The position numbers and the translations under genes were made by a program. DNA of 38,038 nucleotides from NCBI GenBank assembly GCA_036377075.1, contig DASUZB010000006.1, positions 1-38,038 on the forward strand, read 5' to 3'. Below, piece by piece: positions 23,876 through 32,090 of the stretch. The notes under the pieces were generated by a model that searched no databases, was not told where the DNA came from, and worked only from the letters and a program-made list of their open reading frames with translations. The stretch's first letter is position 1. Every line of letters starts with the position of its first letter. Source of the stretch: DASUZB01 sp036377075 (GTDB lineage Bacteria; Actinomycetota; CALGFH01).

Positions 23876-23890
23876 GTTCACGATGTGAAC
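23876..23890. promoter_or_regulatory. Inverted repeat, operator candidate for the HxlR regulator
   Basis: GTTCAC-GAT-GTGAAC is a perfect 6+3+6 inverted repeat upstream of the HxlR gene start at 23840. Such a short dyad near the promoter fits autoregulation by a winged-helix dimer. No other regulator gene starts nearby. Confidence 0.6.
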
Positions 23891-23918
23891 AACACCGGGC
23901 CCTGCGGCCCGACTCGCC

Positions 23919-24788
23919 TCAGCCCTTGACCGCTCCGGAGAGGCCCCCGACGATCCGGCGTTCCGCCAGGACGAAGAAGCAGAGGGCGGGCAGCATCGAC
24001 AGCGCGGTGAAGGCGAGGACCCTCGCGGTGTCCTGCGAGTACTGGGTGGAGTAGTTGGCCACCCCGAGCGGCAGCGTCCAGCCGTGCTCGTCGGTGAGGA
24101 CCAGCAGCGGCAGCAGGAAGTTGTTCCAGCTCTTGACGAACGCCAGGATCGAGACGGTCATCAGGGCCGGCCGGGACAGCGGCAGCAGGACGCGCCAGAA
24201 GAAGCCGAAGCGGGAGCAGCCGTCGATGATCGCGGCGTCCTCCAGCTCGGCCGGGACCGCGCGCATGAACGGCCGCAGGATGACGATCGTGACGGGCAGC
24301 CCGAAGGCCGCGTCCGGGAGCGCCACGCCGATCAGGTGGTCCAGCAGCCCCATCTGCCGCAGGAGGATGTACAGCGGCAGCACCGCGACGCTGACCGGGA
24401 ACAGCAACCCGAGCGTGAACAGGGTGTAGAGGCCCTCGCGCCCGCGGAACAGGTAGCGCGACAGGGGGAACGCCGCCAGCGCGCCGGCGGCCACCACCAC
24501 CACGGTGGTGATGATTGCGATGAAGGTGCTGTTGGCGACCTCCCGCCAGAAGCTGCCCGAGTGGAGGATCTCGGTGTAGTTGCCGGTGACCCAGGGGTGG
24601 GGGAGGTCGACCGGCTTGGCCGCGATCTGGCCGGTGGTGCGGAAGCCGCCGACCAGCACGTAGACCAGCGGCACGATCACGATCGCCGCGATCAGCAGCG
24701 CGACCGTGTACGCCAGCGCCCGGGACAGGCGCCGGTTCACCGCGGCCGCGGAGCTGATGGTGCCGACGGAGGTGGCCATGCGCGTCAC
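23919..24788 (-). CDS. Carbohydrate ABC permease (MalG-like)
   Basis: The 289-residue protein has six hydrophobic segments. The cytoplasmic EAA loop ELEDAAIIDGCSRFGFFWRV (about residues 185-205) followed by LPLSRPAL is the contact site for the ATPase. Sequence features such as FPLSRYLFRG and LPLYILLRQMGL are typical of CUT1-family MalG permeases. A GTG at 24788 overlaps the upstream permease stop (GTGA); the ATG at 24779 is an equally good start. With the partner permease and binding lipoprotein it imports an oligosaccharide. No ATPase gene is in the cluster, so a shared MsiK-type ATPase elsewhere is expected. Confidence 0.9.
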   Translation of the reverse strand: MTRMATSVGTISSAAAVNRRLSRALAYTVALLIAAIVIVPLVYVLVGGFRTTGQIAAKPVDLPHPWVTGNYTEILHSGSFWREVANSTFIAIITTVVVVAAGALAAFPLSRYLFRGREGLYTLFTLGLLFPVSVAVLPLYILLRQMGLLDHLIGVALPDAAFGLPVTIVILRPFMRAVPAELEDAAIIDGCSRFGFFWRVLLPLSRPALMTVSILAFVKSWNNFLLPLLVLTDEHGWTLPLGVANYSTQYSQDTARVLAFTALSMLPALCFFVLAERRIVGGLSGAVKG

Positions 24789-25789
24789 CCGACCGCTCTG
24801 GTCACGGCGCCCTCGATGTCGCGCCGCAGCACGTAGCGCTGGTAGAGGATGGCGAAGACGAGCGAGATGGAGAACAGGATCACGGCCACGGCGCTGCCGT
24901 AGCCGAGCTGGTAGCGGACGAAGCCGCGGTCGATCATGTAGGTGGCCATCGTGTTGGAGGCGTTCGCCGGCCCGCCGAGCGTCATGATCCAGACCAGGTC
25001 GAACAGCTGCAGCGAGCCGATGATGGTCAGGAACGCCCAGATCCGGATGGTCGGCCCCAGCAGCGGGATGGTGACGTGGCGGATGGCGCGCAGCTCGCCG
25101 GCGCCGTCGATCGCCGCCGCCTCGTGCAGCTCGGGCGGGATGCCCTGCAGCCCCGCCAGGAACAGGATCACCGAGAACCCGACGTACTTCCAGGTGATCA
25201 CCACGAACATGGTGTAGAGGACCAGCCTGACGTCGGCCAGCCAGAGGTGCACCAGGCTGCCGAGCCCGGCCGCCTGGAGCGTCTTGTCGACCAGCCCGTC
25301 GGGTTGCAGCATCAGCAGCCAGATCACCGCGGTGATCGCCTCGGAGATCACGTAGGGCGCGAAGATCACCGTCCGCAGCGCCGCCCGGCCGCGCATGCGC
25401 CGGTTGAGCAGCAGCGCGATGCCGAGCGCCAGGGGGCCCTGGATGACCAGCGACAGCACGACCAGGATCCCGTTGTGGGTGATCGCCTTGCGGAAGGCCT
25501 CGTCGCCGAACGCCCTGCGGTAGTTGCCGAGCCCGACGAAGTCGTTCAGGGGGTCGAGCCCGTTCCAGTGGTAGACGCTGTAGTAGGCGGCAAGGACGAT
25601 CGGCAGCAGGACGAACACCAGGTACAGGACGAGCGCCGGGCTGACGAACAGCGCGATCTCGAGGCGTTGGCGCAGGCTGCGGCCAGCGCCCGGCCGCGTG
25701 CTCTTGCGTCCGGGCGCTGGACGACTGGCGTCGTGGTCCGGCGACGTCCCGGGCTCAGGCCGTCGCTGTGCCGGGCCAGCCAGCCTCAT
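24785..25789 (-). CDS. Carbohydrate ABC permease (MalF-like)
   Basis: The 334-residue protein has a charged N-terminal tail of about 45 residues, then a first transmembrane segment (ALFVSPALVLYLVFVLLPIV). PLNDFVGLGNYRRAF is the loop typical of MalF/UgpA-type CUT1 permeases, and the EAA motif ELHEAAAIDGAGELRAIRHV (about 225-245) precedes IPLLGP. It pairs with the downstream MalG-like permease to form the channel. Its ATG overlaps the stop of the binding-protein gene (ATGA), so all three genes are coupled. Confidence 0.9.
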   Translation of the reverse strand: MRLAGPAQRRPEPGTSPDHDASRPAPGRKSTRPGAGRSLRQRLEIALFVSPALVLYLVFVLLPIVLAAYYSVYHWNGLDPLNDFVGLGNYRRAFGDEAFRKAITHNGILVVLSLVIQGPLALGIALLLNRRMRGRAALRTVIFAPYVISEAITAVIWLLMLQPDGLVDKTLQAAGLGSLVHLWLADVRLVLYTMFVVITWKYVGFSVILFLAGLQGIPPELHEAAAIDGAGELRAIRHVTIPLLGPTIRIWAFLTIIGSLQLFDLVWIMTLGGPANASNTMATYMIDRGFVRYQLGYGSAVAVILFSISLVFAILYQRYVLRRDIEGAVTRAVG

Positions 25790-27081
25790 CGGTTCTTCGC
25801 GGCCTCCTGGATCGCGGCGACGACCTGCTCCGGCGTCTTGCTACCGGCGAACTGGTCGGCGGTGGCGTCGTCGAGCGCCTGCCCGACGCTGGAGCCGTAG
25901 GCGATGTCGAGGTAGAGCTGCACGTACGAGGACTTCGCGCGGAAGTCGATCACGCCCTTCAGGTTCGGGTCCTTGACGCCGCTCTCGGCGCCCTTCGCCA
26001 CCGGCGGGCCGATGTTCAGCGCCGCCCAGCGGGTCTGGACCTCGGGGCTGACGATGTAGCGCAGGAAGTCGACGCACGCGGGTGGCGCGTTGCGCGAGCA
26101 GGAGAACCCGTCGCCGCCACCGAGCGCCGCGTCGGGGGCGCCGGCGCCGCCCGACACCGCCGGGAACGCGAACCAGCCCAGCTTGTCGCCCAGGCCCTTC
26201 TTGTTGGGCGTCAGGGGCTGCATCACGCTCGGGTCCCAGTGGCCCTGCAGCTCCATGGCCGCCTTGCCGTTGCCGAGCAGGCCGGCCGAGCTGCCGGCGC
26301 CCTGCTGGGCGGGCGTCGAGAGGAAGGCCTTCTGGAACGGCTGGGCGTCGAGCAGCTCCTTGACCTTGACGCCGGCCTGGGTCCAGCACGGGTCGGAGAA
26401 GTTGAAGTCCTTGGCGGACTGCTCGATGGTCTGCTGGCTGCACATGCGCACCGCCAGGTAGTCCCAGTAGAAGGCGTCCGGCCAGCGGTCCTTGCCACCG
26501 ACGGAGATCGGCGCGATGCCGGCGTCCTTCAGCTTCTTGATGTCCGCCATGAAGTCTTCCCAGGTCGCCGGCGGATCGCTGATCCCTGCCTTGGAGAACA
26601 GCGCCTTGTTGTACCAGAAGCCGACGACGCCGAGGGTGTAGGGGAGGCCGTACTGCTTGCCGTCGGCCTGCCAGCCGTTCGCCGCCGCGCCGATGTTGGC
26701 GACCTCGGTCTTGACGTCCCCGGTGAGGTCCTTGAGCTTGCCGGCGTTGGCCTGGTCGGCCATCTCGCCGCCGCCCCACTGCTGGAAGAGGTCGGGCGGT
26801 TTCTGGCCCTGCAGCGCGACCGCGATCTTCGAGCGCAGCTGCTCGTTCTGGATCGCGACGACGTCGATGGTCACGTTGGGGTGCGCGGTGTGGTACTCGT
26901 TCGCCACCTTCTGCCAGAAGCTCTTGCCCGGTTCGTTGTTGGCGTTGTGCCACCAGGTGAGCTTCACGGGCTCGTTCGAAGCGGACCCTCCCTTCGAACC
27001 AGAGCTCGAGCAGCCGCTGACGGCGGTCACGAGCGACACCAGGCCTATGAGTAGCCACCGCCACCGCCGGAAGCTGGTCAT
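25786..27081 (-). CDS. Sugar-binding lipoprotein of the ABC importer
   Basis: The 431-residue protein has a signal peptide ending in the lipobox VSGC (Cys near residue 23) and a Ser/Gly-rich linker. The type-1 solute-binding fold shows KLTWWHNANNEPGKSFWQKV, the hinge-region YGLPYTLGVVGFWYNKALF (about 165-185) and a domain ending in NGKAAMELQGHWDP. Such lipoproteins capture an oligosaccharide outside the membrane and deliver it to the permease pair. The ATG at 27081 is chosen because AAGGAGGT precedes it; an in-frame ATG further upstream lacks a site. The adjacent GH3 glycosidase suggests a beta-linked oligosaccharide as ligand. Confidence 0.9.
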   Translation of the reverse strand: MTSFRRWRWLLIGLVSLVTAVSGCSSSGSKGGSASNEPVKLTWWHNANNEPGKSFWQKVANEYHTAHPNVTIDVVAIQNEQLRSKIAVALQGQKPPDLFQQWGGGEMADQANAGKLKDLTGDVKTEVANIGAAANGWQADGKQYGLPYTLGVVGFWYNKALFSKAGISDPPATWEDFMADIKKLKDAGIAPISVGGKDRWPDAFYWDYLAVRMCSQQTIEQSAKDFNFSDPCWTQAGVKVKELLDAQPFQKAFLSTPAQQGAGSSAGLLGNGKAAMELQGHWDPSVMQPLTPNKKGLGDKLGWFAFPAVSGGAGAPDAALGGGDGFSCSRNAPPACVDFLRYIVSPEVQTRWAALNIGPPVAKGAESGVKDPNLKGVIDFRAKSSYVQLYLDIAYGSSVGQALDDATADQFAGSKTPEQVVAAIQEAAKNR

Positions 27082-27143
27082 GATGGTGACCTCCTTGTCG
27101 GTCCGCGAGTCCGAGCCTTGCACGCCGGCATAGTAGTGTCAAT

Positions 27144-27176
27144 CGTTATCGATAACGTTATCGACAGCGTTGTCGA
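27144..27176. promoter_or_regulatory. Overlapping LacI-type operators
   Basis: In the 115-bp gap between the divergent binding-protein and LacI starts are three overlapping CG-centred dyads. They are CGTTATCGATAACG (27144-27157, perfect), TCGATAACGTTATCGA (27149-27164, perfect) and TCGACAGCGTTGTCGA (27161-27176, one mismatch pair). CG-centred palindromes are the classic LacI-family target. The dyad centres lie 6 and 12 bp apart, so binding to neighbouring sites may be competitive or cooperative. Confidence 0.8.
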
Positions 27177-27196
27177 AGGCGCTAGAGTAGGGGGCC

Positions 27197-28213
27197 ATGG
27201 CGCACCGCAGAGTGACGATCGGGGACGTCGCCGCACGAGCGGGCGTCTCGATCGCCACGGTGTCGAAGGTCATCAACGGCCGCTACGGGGTGGCGGCCGC
27301 CACCTTGGCGCGCGTGCAGGCGGTGATCGACGAGCTCGGCTACGAGTCCAGCATCGCCGCGCAGAGCCTGCGCAGCCACCGGACCAACGTGATCGGCATC
27401 CTGGTCGCCGACATCGAGCCGTTCAGCGCCGAGCTGCTCAAGGGCGCCGCGCAGGCGATCCGGGGGACCGGCTACGAGCTGGTCGTCTACTCCGGCGGCA
27501 CGCTCGGCGGGGAGCCGGCCGGCTGGGAGCGGCGCTACCTGTCGCGGGTGAGCGGCACGCTCACCGACGGGACCATCCTGGTCACGCCGACGGTGGTCGA
27601 CGACGACGTCGGCCAGGGCGCGCCGGTGGTCGCCGTCGACCCGCACACCGGGTCGTCGAGCCTGCCGACGGTGGCGTCCGACAACCTCAAGGGCGCCATC
27701 ATCGCCACCGAGTACCTGCTCGGCCTCGGGCACCGCCGCATCGGGTTTCTCGCTGGACGGCCCGACCTCGAGTCGGCCAGGCTGCGCGAGCAGGGCTTCA
27801 GGCAGGCGCTGGCGGCCGCGGGCATCGCGCTCGATCCCGAGCTGGTGCGCGTCGGCGGCTACCAGCTCGAGACGAGCGAGGAGCCCGCCCGGCAGATGCT
27901 GCAGCTCGATACGCCGCCCACGGCGATCTTCGCCGCCAACGACCTGTCGGCGATCCGCACGATGGAGGTCGCCGGGTCGCTCGGCCTCTCGGTCCCCGAC
28001 GACCTGTCCGTGATCGGCTTCGACAACGTCCCCGAGGCGGCCCTGACCGAGCCGGGGCTCACCACCATCGAGCAGCCGATCCAGAGGATGGGCTTCGAGG
28101 CGGTGCGGATGCTGATCGCCCTGATCGACCAGGCGCCGAGCGGCCCGCTGCAGCTCACCCTGCCCACCTCCCTCGTGGTCCGGCAGTCGTGCCGGGCCGT
28201 GGAGCACCGATGA
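27197..28213 (+). CDS. LacI-family transcriptional regulator
   Basis: The 338-residue protein has the N-terminal LacI helix-turn-helix TIGDVAARAGVSIATVSKVI followed by the hinge helix (ELGYESSIAAQSLRS), which places Leu/Ser in the minor groove. The rest is a periplasmic-binding-protein-like sensor domain (VIGILVADIEPFSAELLKGA, then FAANDLSAIRTMEV and LSVIGFDNVPEA). It should repress the importer and glycosidase genes until a sugar binds. The ATG at 27197 is close to the operators. The gene ends in a 4-base overlap with the GH3 gene, so regulator and enzyme are coupled. Confidence 0.9.
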   Translation: MAHRRVTIGDVAARAGVSIATVSKVINGRYGVAAATLARVQAVIDELGYESSIAAQSLRSHRTNVIGILVADIEPFSAELLKGAAQAIRGTGYELVVYSGGTLGGEPAGWERRYLSRVSGTLTDGTILVTPTVVDDDVGQGAPVVAVDPHTGSSSLPTVASDNLKGAIIATEYLLGLGHRRIGFLAGRPDLESARLREQGFRQALAAAGIALDPELVRVGGYQLETSEEPARQMLQLDTPPTAIFAANDLSAIRTMEVAGSLGLSVPDDLSVIGFDNVPEAALTEPGLTTIEQPIQRMGFEAVRMLIALIDQAPSGPLQLTLPTSLVVRQSCRAVEHR

Positions 28214-30585
28214 CCAGCGTCACCCTCGAGAGCGCCCAACCCCTCTACCGGGACCCGACCCGCGCGCTGGAGGAGCGGCTCGACGACCTCCTCGCGCGCA
28301 TGACCCTCGCCGAGAAGGCGGCCCAGCTCGGCAGCGCCTGGGTGTTCCAGCTCGCCGACGGGTCCGGGCTGGTCGAGGAGCGGGCCGGCCGCATCCTGGC
28401 GGACGGGCTCGGCCAGGTGACGCGCGTCTCCGGGGCCAGCAGCCTGCGGCCGGAGGAGGCCGCCGACCTCGCCAACGCCATCCAGCGGTTCCTGGTCGAG
28501 CGGACCCGCCTGGGCATCCCGGCGATCGTCCACGAGGAGATCTGCTCGGGCCTGATGGCCAGGGGCGCCACCGTGTTCCCGCAGGCCCTCGGCGTGGCGA
28601 GCACCTGGGACCCCGGCCTGGCCGAGGCGCTGGCCGACGACGTCCGCCGGCAGATGCGGGCGCGGGGCGCCCACCAGGGGCTCTCGCCCGTGCTCGACGT
28701 CTGCCGCGACCCGCGCTGGGGCCGGACCGAGGAGACCTTCGGCGAGGACCCGCACCTGGTGGCGCGGATGGGGGTCTCGTTCGTCCGCGGCCTGCAGGGG
28801 GACGACCTGCGCCAGGGCGTGATCGCCACCGCCAAGCACTTCGTCGGCTACGCGGCGTCCGAGGGCGGCCTCAACTGGGCGCCCGCCCACATCGCCGCCC
28901 GCGAGCTGCGCGAGGTGTACCTGCACCCGTTCGAGGCGGCGGTTCGTAGTGCTGGCCTACGGTCCGTGATGAACGGCTACCACGAGCTGGACGGCGTGCC
29001 GTGCATCGCCGACCGGACGCTGCTCACCGGCATCCTGCGTGAGCAGTGGGGCTTCGAGGGCGTGGTCGCGTCGGACTACTTCTCGATCAGGCAGCTGATC
29101 GACTACCACGAGCTCGCCGCCGACCCCGCCGACGCCGCCGCGATGGCGCTGCAGGCCGGCCTCGACGTCGAGCTGCCGAGCACCGACTGCTACGGCGCGC
29201 CGCTGCTGAAGGCGCTGGAGTCGGGGCTGGTCGAGGAGGAGGCGTTCGAGGCGGCCGTGCGGCGGGTGCTGCGCGCGAAGTTCGAGCTCGGCCTGTTCGA
29301 GCAGCCCTACGTCGAGGTCGCCGAGGTCGTGCGGGTGAGCGACGCGGCGCCGAGCCGCGAGCTCGCCCGCCGCATCGCCGGCAGGAGCCTGGTGCTGCTG
29401 CGCAACGACGGCACCCTGCCACTGGCCGCCGGGACGGGGTCGGTGGCGCTGATCGGTCCCAACGCGCACGAGGCCAGGCACCTGTTCGGCGACTACACCT
29501 ACCCGGCCCACGTCGAGGCGCTGCAGGACATGCAGCGCCAGGGGCAGAACGTCTTCTCGATCCCGTTCCCGGACGGCGCCAGCATCGAGGACACGCACGC
29601 CGACGCCGAGACGGTCCTCGACGCGCTGCGGCGGCGGCTCGGGGAGGAGCGGGTGCGTTTCGCGCCAGGCTGCGCGGTCGACGGGGCCGCGCGCGACGGG
29701 TTCGACGAGGCCGTGGCGCTGGCGGCCGAGTCCGACGTGGCCGTGATGGTGATGGGCGACAAGGCCGGCCTCACCGGCGAGTGCACCAGCGGCGAGGGCC
29801 GCGACCGCGCCTCGCTCGACCTGCCGGGCGTGCAGGAGGACCTGGTCCGGGCGGTGGCCGCCACCGGTACGCCGGTGGTGCTGGTGCTGGTCTGCGGGCG
29901 ACCGGCCGCCAGCGCCTGGGTCCACGAGCACTGCGCCGCGGTCCTGGTCGCCTGGCTGCCCGGACAGGAGGGCGCCGGTCCCGTCGCCGACGCGCTCACC
30001 GGCCGGCTCAACCCGGGCGGCAAGCTGCCCATCTCCTACCCCCGCTCCTCCGGGCAGATCCCGGTGTTCTACGCGCACAAGCCCTCGGGGGGCAGGTCGC
30101 ACTGGAAGGGAGACTACGTCGACGCGCCGTCCGCGCCGCTGTACCCGTTCGGCCACGGCCTGAGCTACACCACCTTCGCGCTCTCGGACGCCGCGGTGAC
30201 GCGGGACCAGGTGTCGTGGAGCGAGTCGTTCGGCGTCGAGGTGACCGTGACCAACACCGGCGACCGGGCCGGCGACGAGGTGGTGCAGCTGTACGTGCGC
30301 CAGCCGCGCGCCAGCCTCACCCGGCCGGTGCTCGAGCTCAAGGGCTTCGTCCGGGTGGAGCTGGCGGCCGGTGCGGCCAGGACGGTGGCCTTCGAGGTCC
30401 CCGCCGCCCAGGTCGGCTTCCACGGTCACGACCTGTCCTACGTGGTCGAGCCGGGCGTGCTCGAGGTGCTGGTCGGGTCGTCCTCGCGCGACCTGGTGGA
30501 GGCCGGCTCGGTCACCATCGTGCCCGACCCGTCCGGGCGGCCGCCGGTGAAGGCCTTCGACGGCTCTATCACCATCTCGTCGTAG
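28210..30585 (+). CDS. Glycoside hydrolase family 3 enzyme (beta-glucosidase/xylosidase-like)
   Basis: The 791-residue protein has the full GH3 order: an N-terminal TIM-barrel domain with FPQALGVASTWDPGLAEAL and RDPRWGRTEETFGEDPHLV, then KHFVGYAASEGG and VVASDYFSI carrying the nucleophile Asp (near residue 289). The alpha/beta sandwich has SLVLLRNDGTLPL and MGDKAGLTGECTSGEGRDR. The C-terminal fibronectin-III-like domain has VTNTGDRAGDEVVQLYVRQP. No signal peptide is present, so it should hydrolyse imported oligosaccharides in the cytoplasm. It overlaps the LacI gene by four bases and is divergent from the importer, forming one sugar-use locus. Exact substrate unknown. Confidence 0.9.
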   Translation: MTSVTLESAQPLYRDPTRALEERLDDLLARMTLAEKAAQLGSAWVFQLADGSGLVEERAGRILADGLGQVTRVSGASSLRPEEAADLANAIQRFLVERTRLGIPAIVHEEICSGLMARGATVFPQALGVASTWDPGLAEALADDVRRQMRARGAHQGLSPVLDVCRDPRWGRTEETFGEDPHLVARMGVSFVRGLQGDDLRQGVIATAKHFVGYAASEGGLNWAPAHIAARELREVYLHPFEAAVRSAGLRSVMNGYHELDGVPCIADRTLLTGILREQWGFEGVVASDYFSIRQLIDYHELAADPADAAAMALQAGLDVELPSTDCYGAPLLKALESGLVEEEAFEAAVRRVLRAKFELGLFEQPYVEVAEVVRVSDAAPSRELARRIAGRSLVLLRNDGTLPLAAGTGSVALIGPNAHEARHLFGDYTYPAHVEALQDMQRQGQNVFSIPFPDGASIEDTHADAETVLDALRRRLGEERVRFAPGCAVDGAARDGFDEAVALAAESDVAVMVMGDKAGLTGECTSGEGRDRASLDLPGVQEDLVRAVAATGTPVVLVLVCGRPAASAWVHEHCAAVLVAWLPGQEGAGPVADALTGRLNPGGKLPISYPRSSGQIPVFYAHKPSGGRSHWKGDYVDAPSAPLYPFGHGLSYTTFALSDAAVTRDQVSWSESFGVEVTVTNTGDRAGDEVVQLYVRQPRASLTRPVLELKGFVRVELAAGAARTVAFEVPAAQVGFHGHDLSYVVEPGVLEVLVGSSSRDLVEAGSVTIVPDPSGRPPVKAFDGSITISS

Positions 30586-30645
30586 TTTCCTGCGCTCTAT
30601 TACTGATTACGGTCCTCCGACCGGCGATGGTTAGCTTCGCGGGTT

Positions 30646-32088
30646 ATGGGGGGCGTCGTGCGCCGCGCGCGCGGCAGGATCCGAGGCGCCGCGCTGGTCG
30701 CGGCGCTCATTCTCGCGGTGGCCGGGACCCTGTGGTCCACGGCGGGCGCGCAGCCGACCACCGTCCTGCTCTCCGCCGCTCCTGACGGGAGCGAGGGTCT
30801 CGGGCCCTACTACGCGTCGCCGCCGTCGGTCTCGCGCGACGGCGCCCACGTCGCCTTCGCCTCGGCCGCCGCCAACCTGGTCGACGGGGACGACAACGGC
30901 GCGGTCGACGTGTTCGTGCGCGACCGCGGTGAGGACGGGAACTGGCGCACCACCCTGGTGTCCGCCTCGGTGGAGGGCGAGCCGGGCAACGCCGACTCCT
31001 ACACGCCGTCGATCTCGGCCGACGGCGACGAGGTGGCGTTCGCCTCGGAGGCCACCAACCTCGACGGGGGAGGCGGGGTCGGGCGGCCCGACGTGTTCCT
31101 GTGGCACCGCGGCGGCAGGCGGCCCACCCGGATCTCCCGTGGGCTGCTCGGCGGGCTCGCCGACGGCGGCTCCTACTCGCCGTCGATCTCCGCCGACGGC
31201 AGCGTGGTGGCGTTCGCCTCCGACGCGCCCAACCTGGTGGTGGGCGACCTGAACGGCCTGACCGACGTGTTCGTCTGGCAGCGCGACCCGGTGACCGGCC
31301 TCGTGTCGCTCCTGCGAGTCCTCACCAGGATTCTCGGCGAGCCGAAGGGCAACTCCTACCAGCCGGCGGTCTCGGCCGACGGCAGCGTGGTGGCGTTCGC
31401 CTCCGACGCGCCCAACCTGGTCGCGGACGACGACAACGACACCATCGACGTGTTCGCCCACGACCGCGCCAAGGGCACCACCACGCTGGTGTCGCAGGCC
31501 GCCGGCGGCAAGGCCGCCGACGGTCCCAGCTTCTACCCGACCGTCTCCGGCCACGGCGAGCGGGTCGCCTTCGTCTCCATGGCCGACGACCTGGGGTCCG
31601 GCGACGGGGCGCAGCCCAACGTCTACGTGTACGACCGCCACGCCGGGAGTACCGCGCTGGTCTCGCGCGGCGCCGGCGGCGAGCCCGCCGACTCGTCCAG
31701 CTTCTCCCCGGCGATCTCGGCCGACGGCCGCTACGTGGCCTTCGACTCGGCGGCGAGCAACCTGGTCGGCGCGGACGGCAACGGTGCCGAGGACGTGTTC
31801 GTGCGCGACACCGAGACCGGCGCGACCACCATGGTCGCCGTCGGCGGCAAGGACGAGCAGGCGTTCTGTCCCGGCCTCTCGCCCGACGGCGCCTACGTGG
31901 CCTTCGCGGTGGCGCCGGCCGACTTCGCCAGCACCCAGTACTACCTGCACGGTCCCATGTTCGGCGGCGACCCCGGCGGCACCCAGCCCGGGGAGCAGGA
32001 GACCTCCACGACGGCGAGCACGACGACCACCACGGAAGCGCCACCGACCAGCACCGAGCCGGCGGTCACCGAGACCACCGGAGGCTGA
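30646..32088 (+). CDS. Secreted beta-propeller protein (TolB/PD40-like repeats)
   Basis: The 480-residue protein has a signal-type N-terminus (ALVAALILAVAGTLWSTAGA). It then has about six repeats of the form S-x-S-x-D-G-x-x-V-A-F-x-S-x-A-x-N-L-V-x-G-D-x-N-G-x-x-D-V-F-V-x-D-R. The D-G-x-x-V-A-F and D-V-F-V units are the strands of PD40/TolB-like propeller blades, and the Asp/Asn-rich turns may bind Ca2+. The tail (about residues 445-480) is Thr-rich with a TTASTTTTTEAPPTST stretch, a likely cell-wall or glycosylated linker. It is probably exported and surface-attached. It lies 2 bp before the TadG-like gene, so the two are cotranscribed. Confidence 0.75.
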   Translation: MGGVVRRARGRIRGAALVAALILAVAGTLWSTAGAQPTTVLLSAAPDGSEGLGPYYASPPSVSRDGAHVAFASAAANLVDGDDNGAVDVFVRDRGEDGNWRTTLVSASVEGEPGNADSYTPSISADGDEVAFASEATNLDGGGGVGRPDVFLWHRGGRRPTRISRGLLGGLADGGSYSPSISADGSVVAFASDAPNLVVGDLNGLTDVFVWQRDPVTGLVSLLRVLTRILGEPKGNSYQPAVSADGSVVAFASDAPNLVADDDNDTIDVFAHDRAKGTTTLVSQAAGGKAADGPSFYPTVSGHGERVAFVSMADDLGSGDGAQPNVYVYDRHAGSTALVSRGAGGEPADSSSFSPAISADGRYVAFDSAASNLVGADGNGAEDVFVRDTETGATTMVAVGGKDEQAFCPGLSPDGAYVAFAVAPADFASTQYYLHGPMFGGDPGGTQPGEQETSTTASTTTTTEAPPTSTEPAVTETTGG

Positions 32089-32090
32089 GC

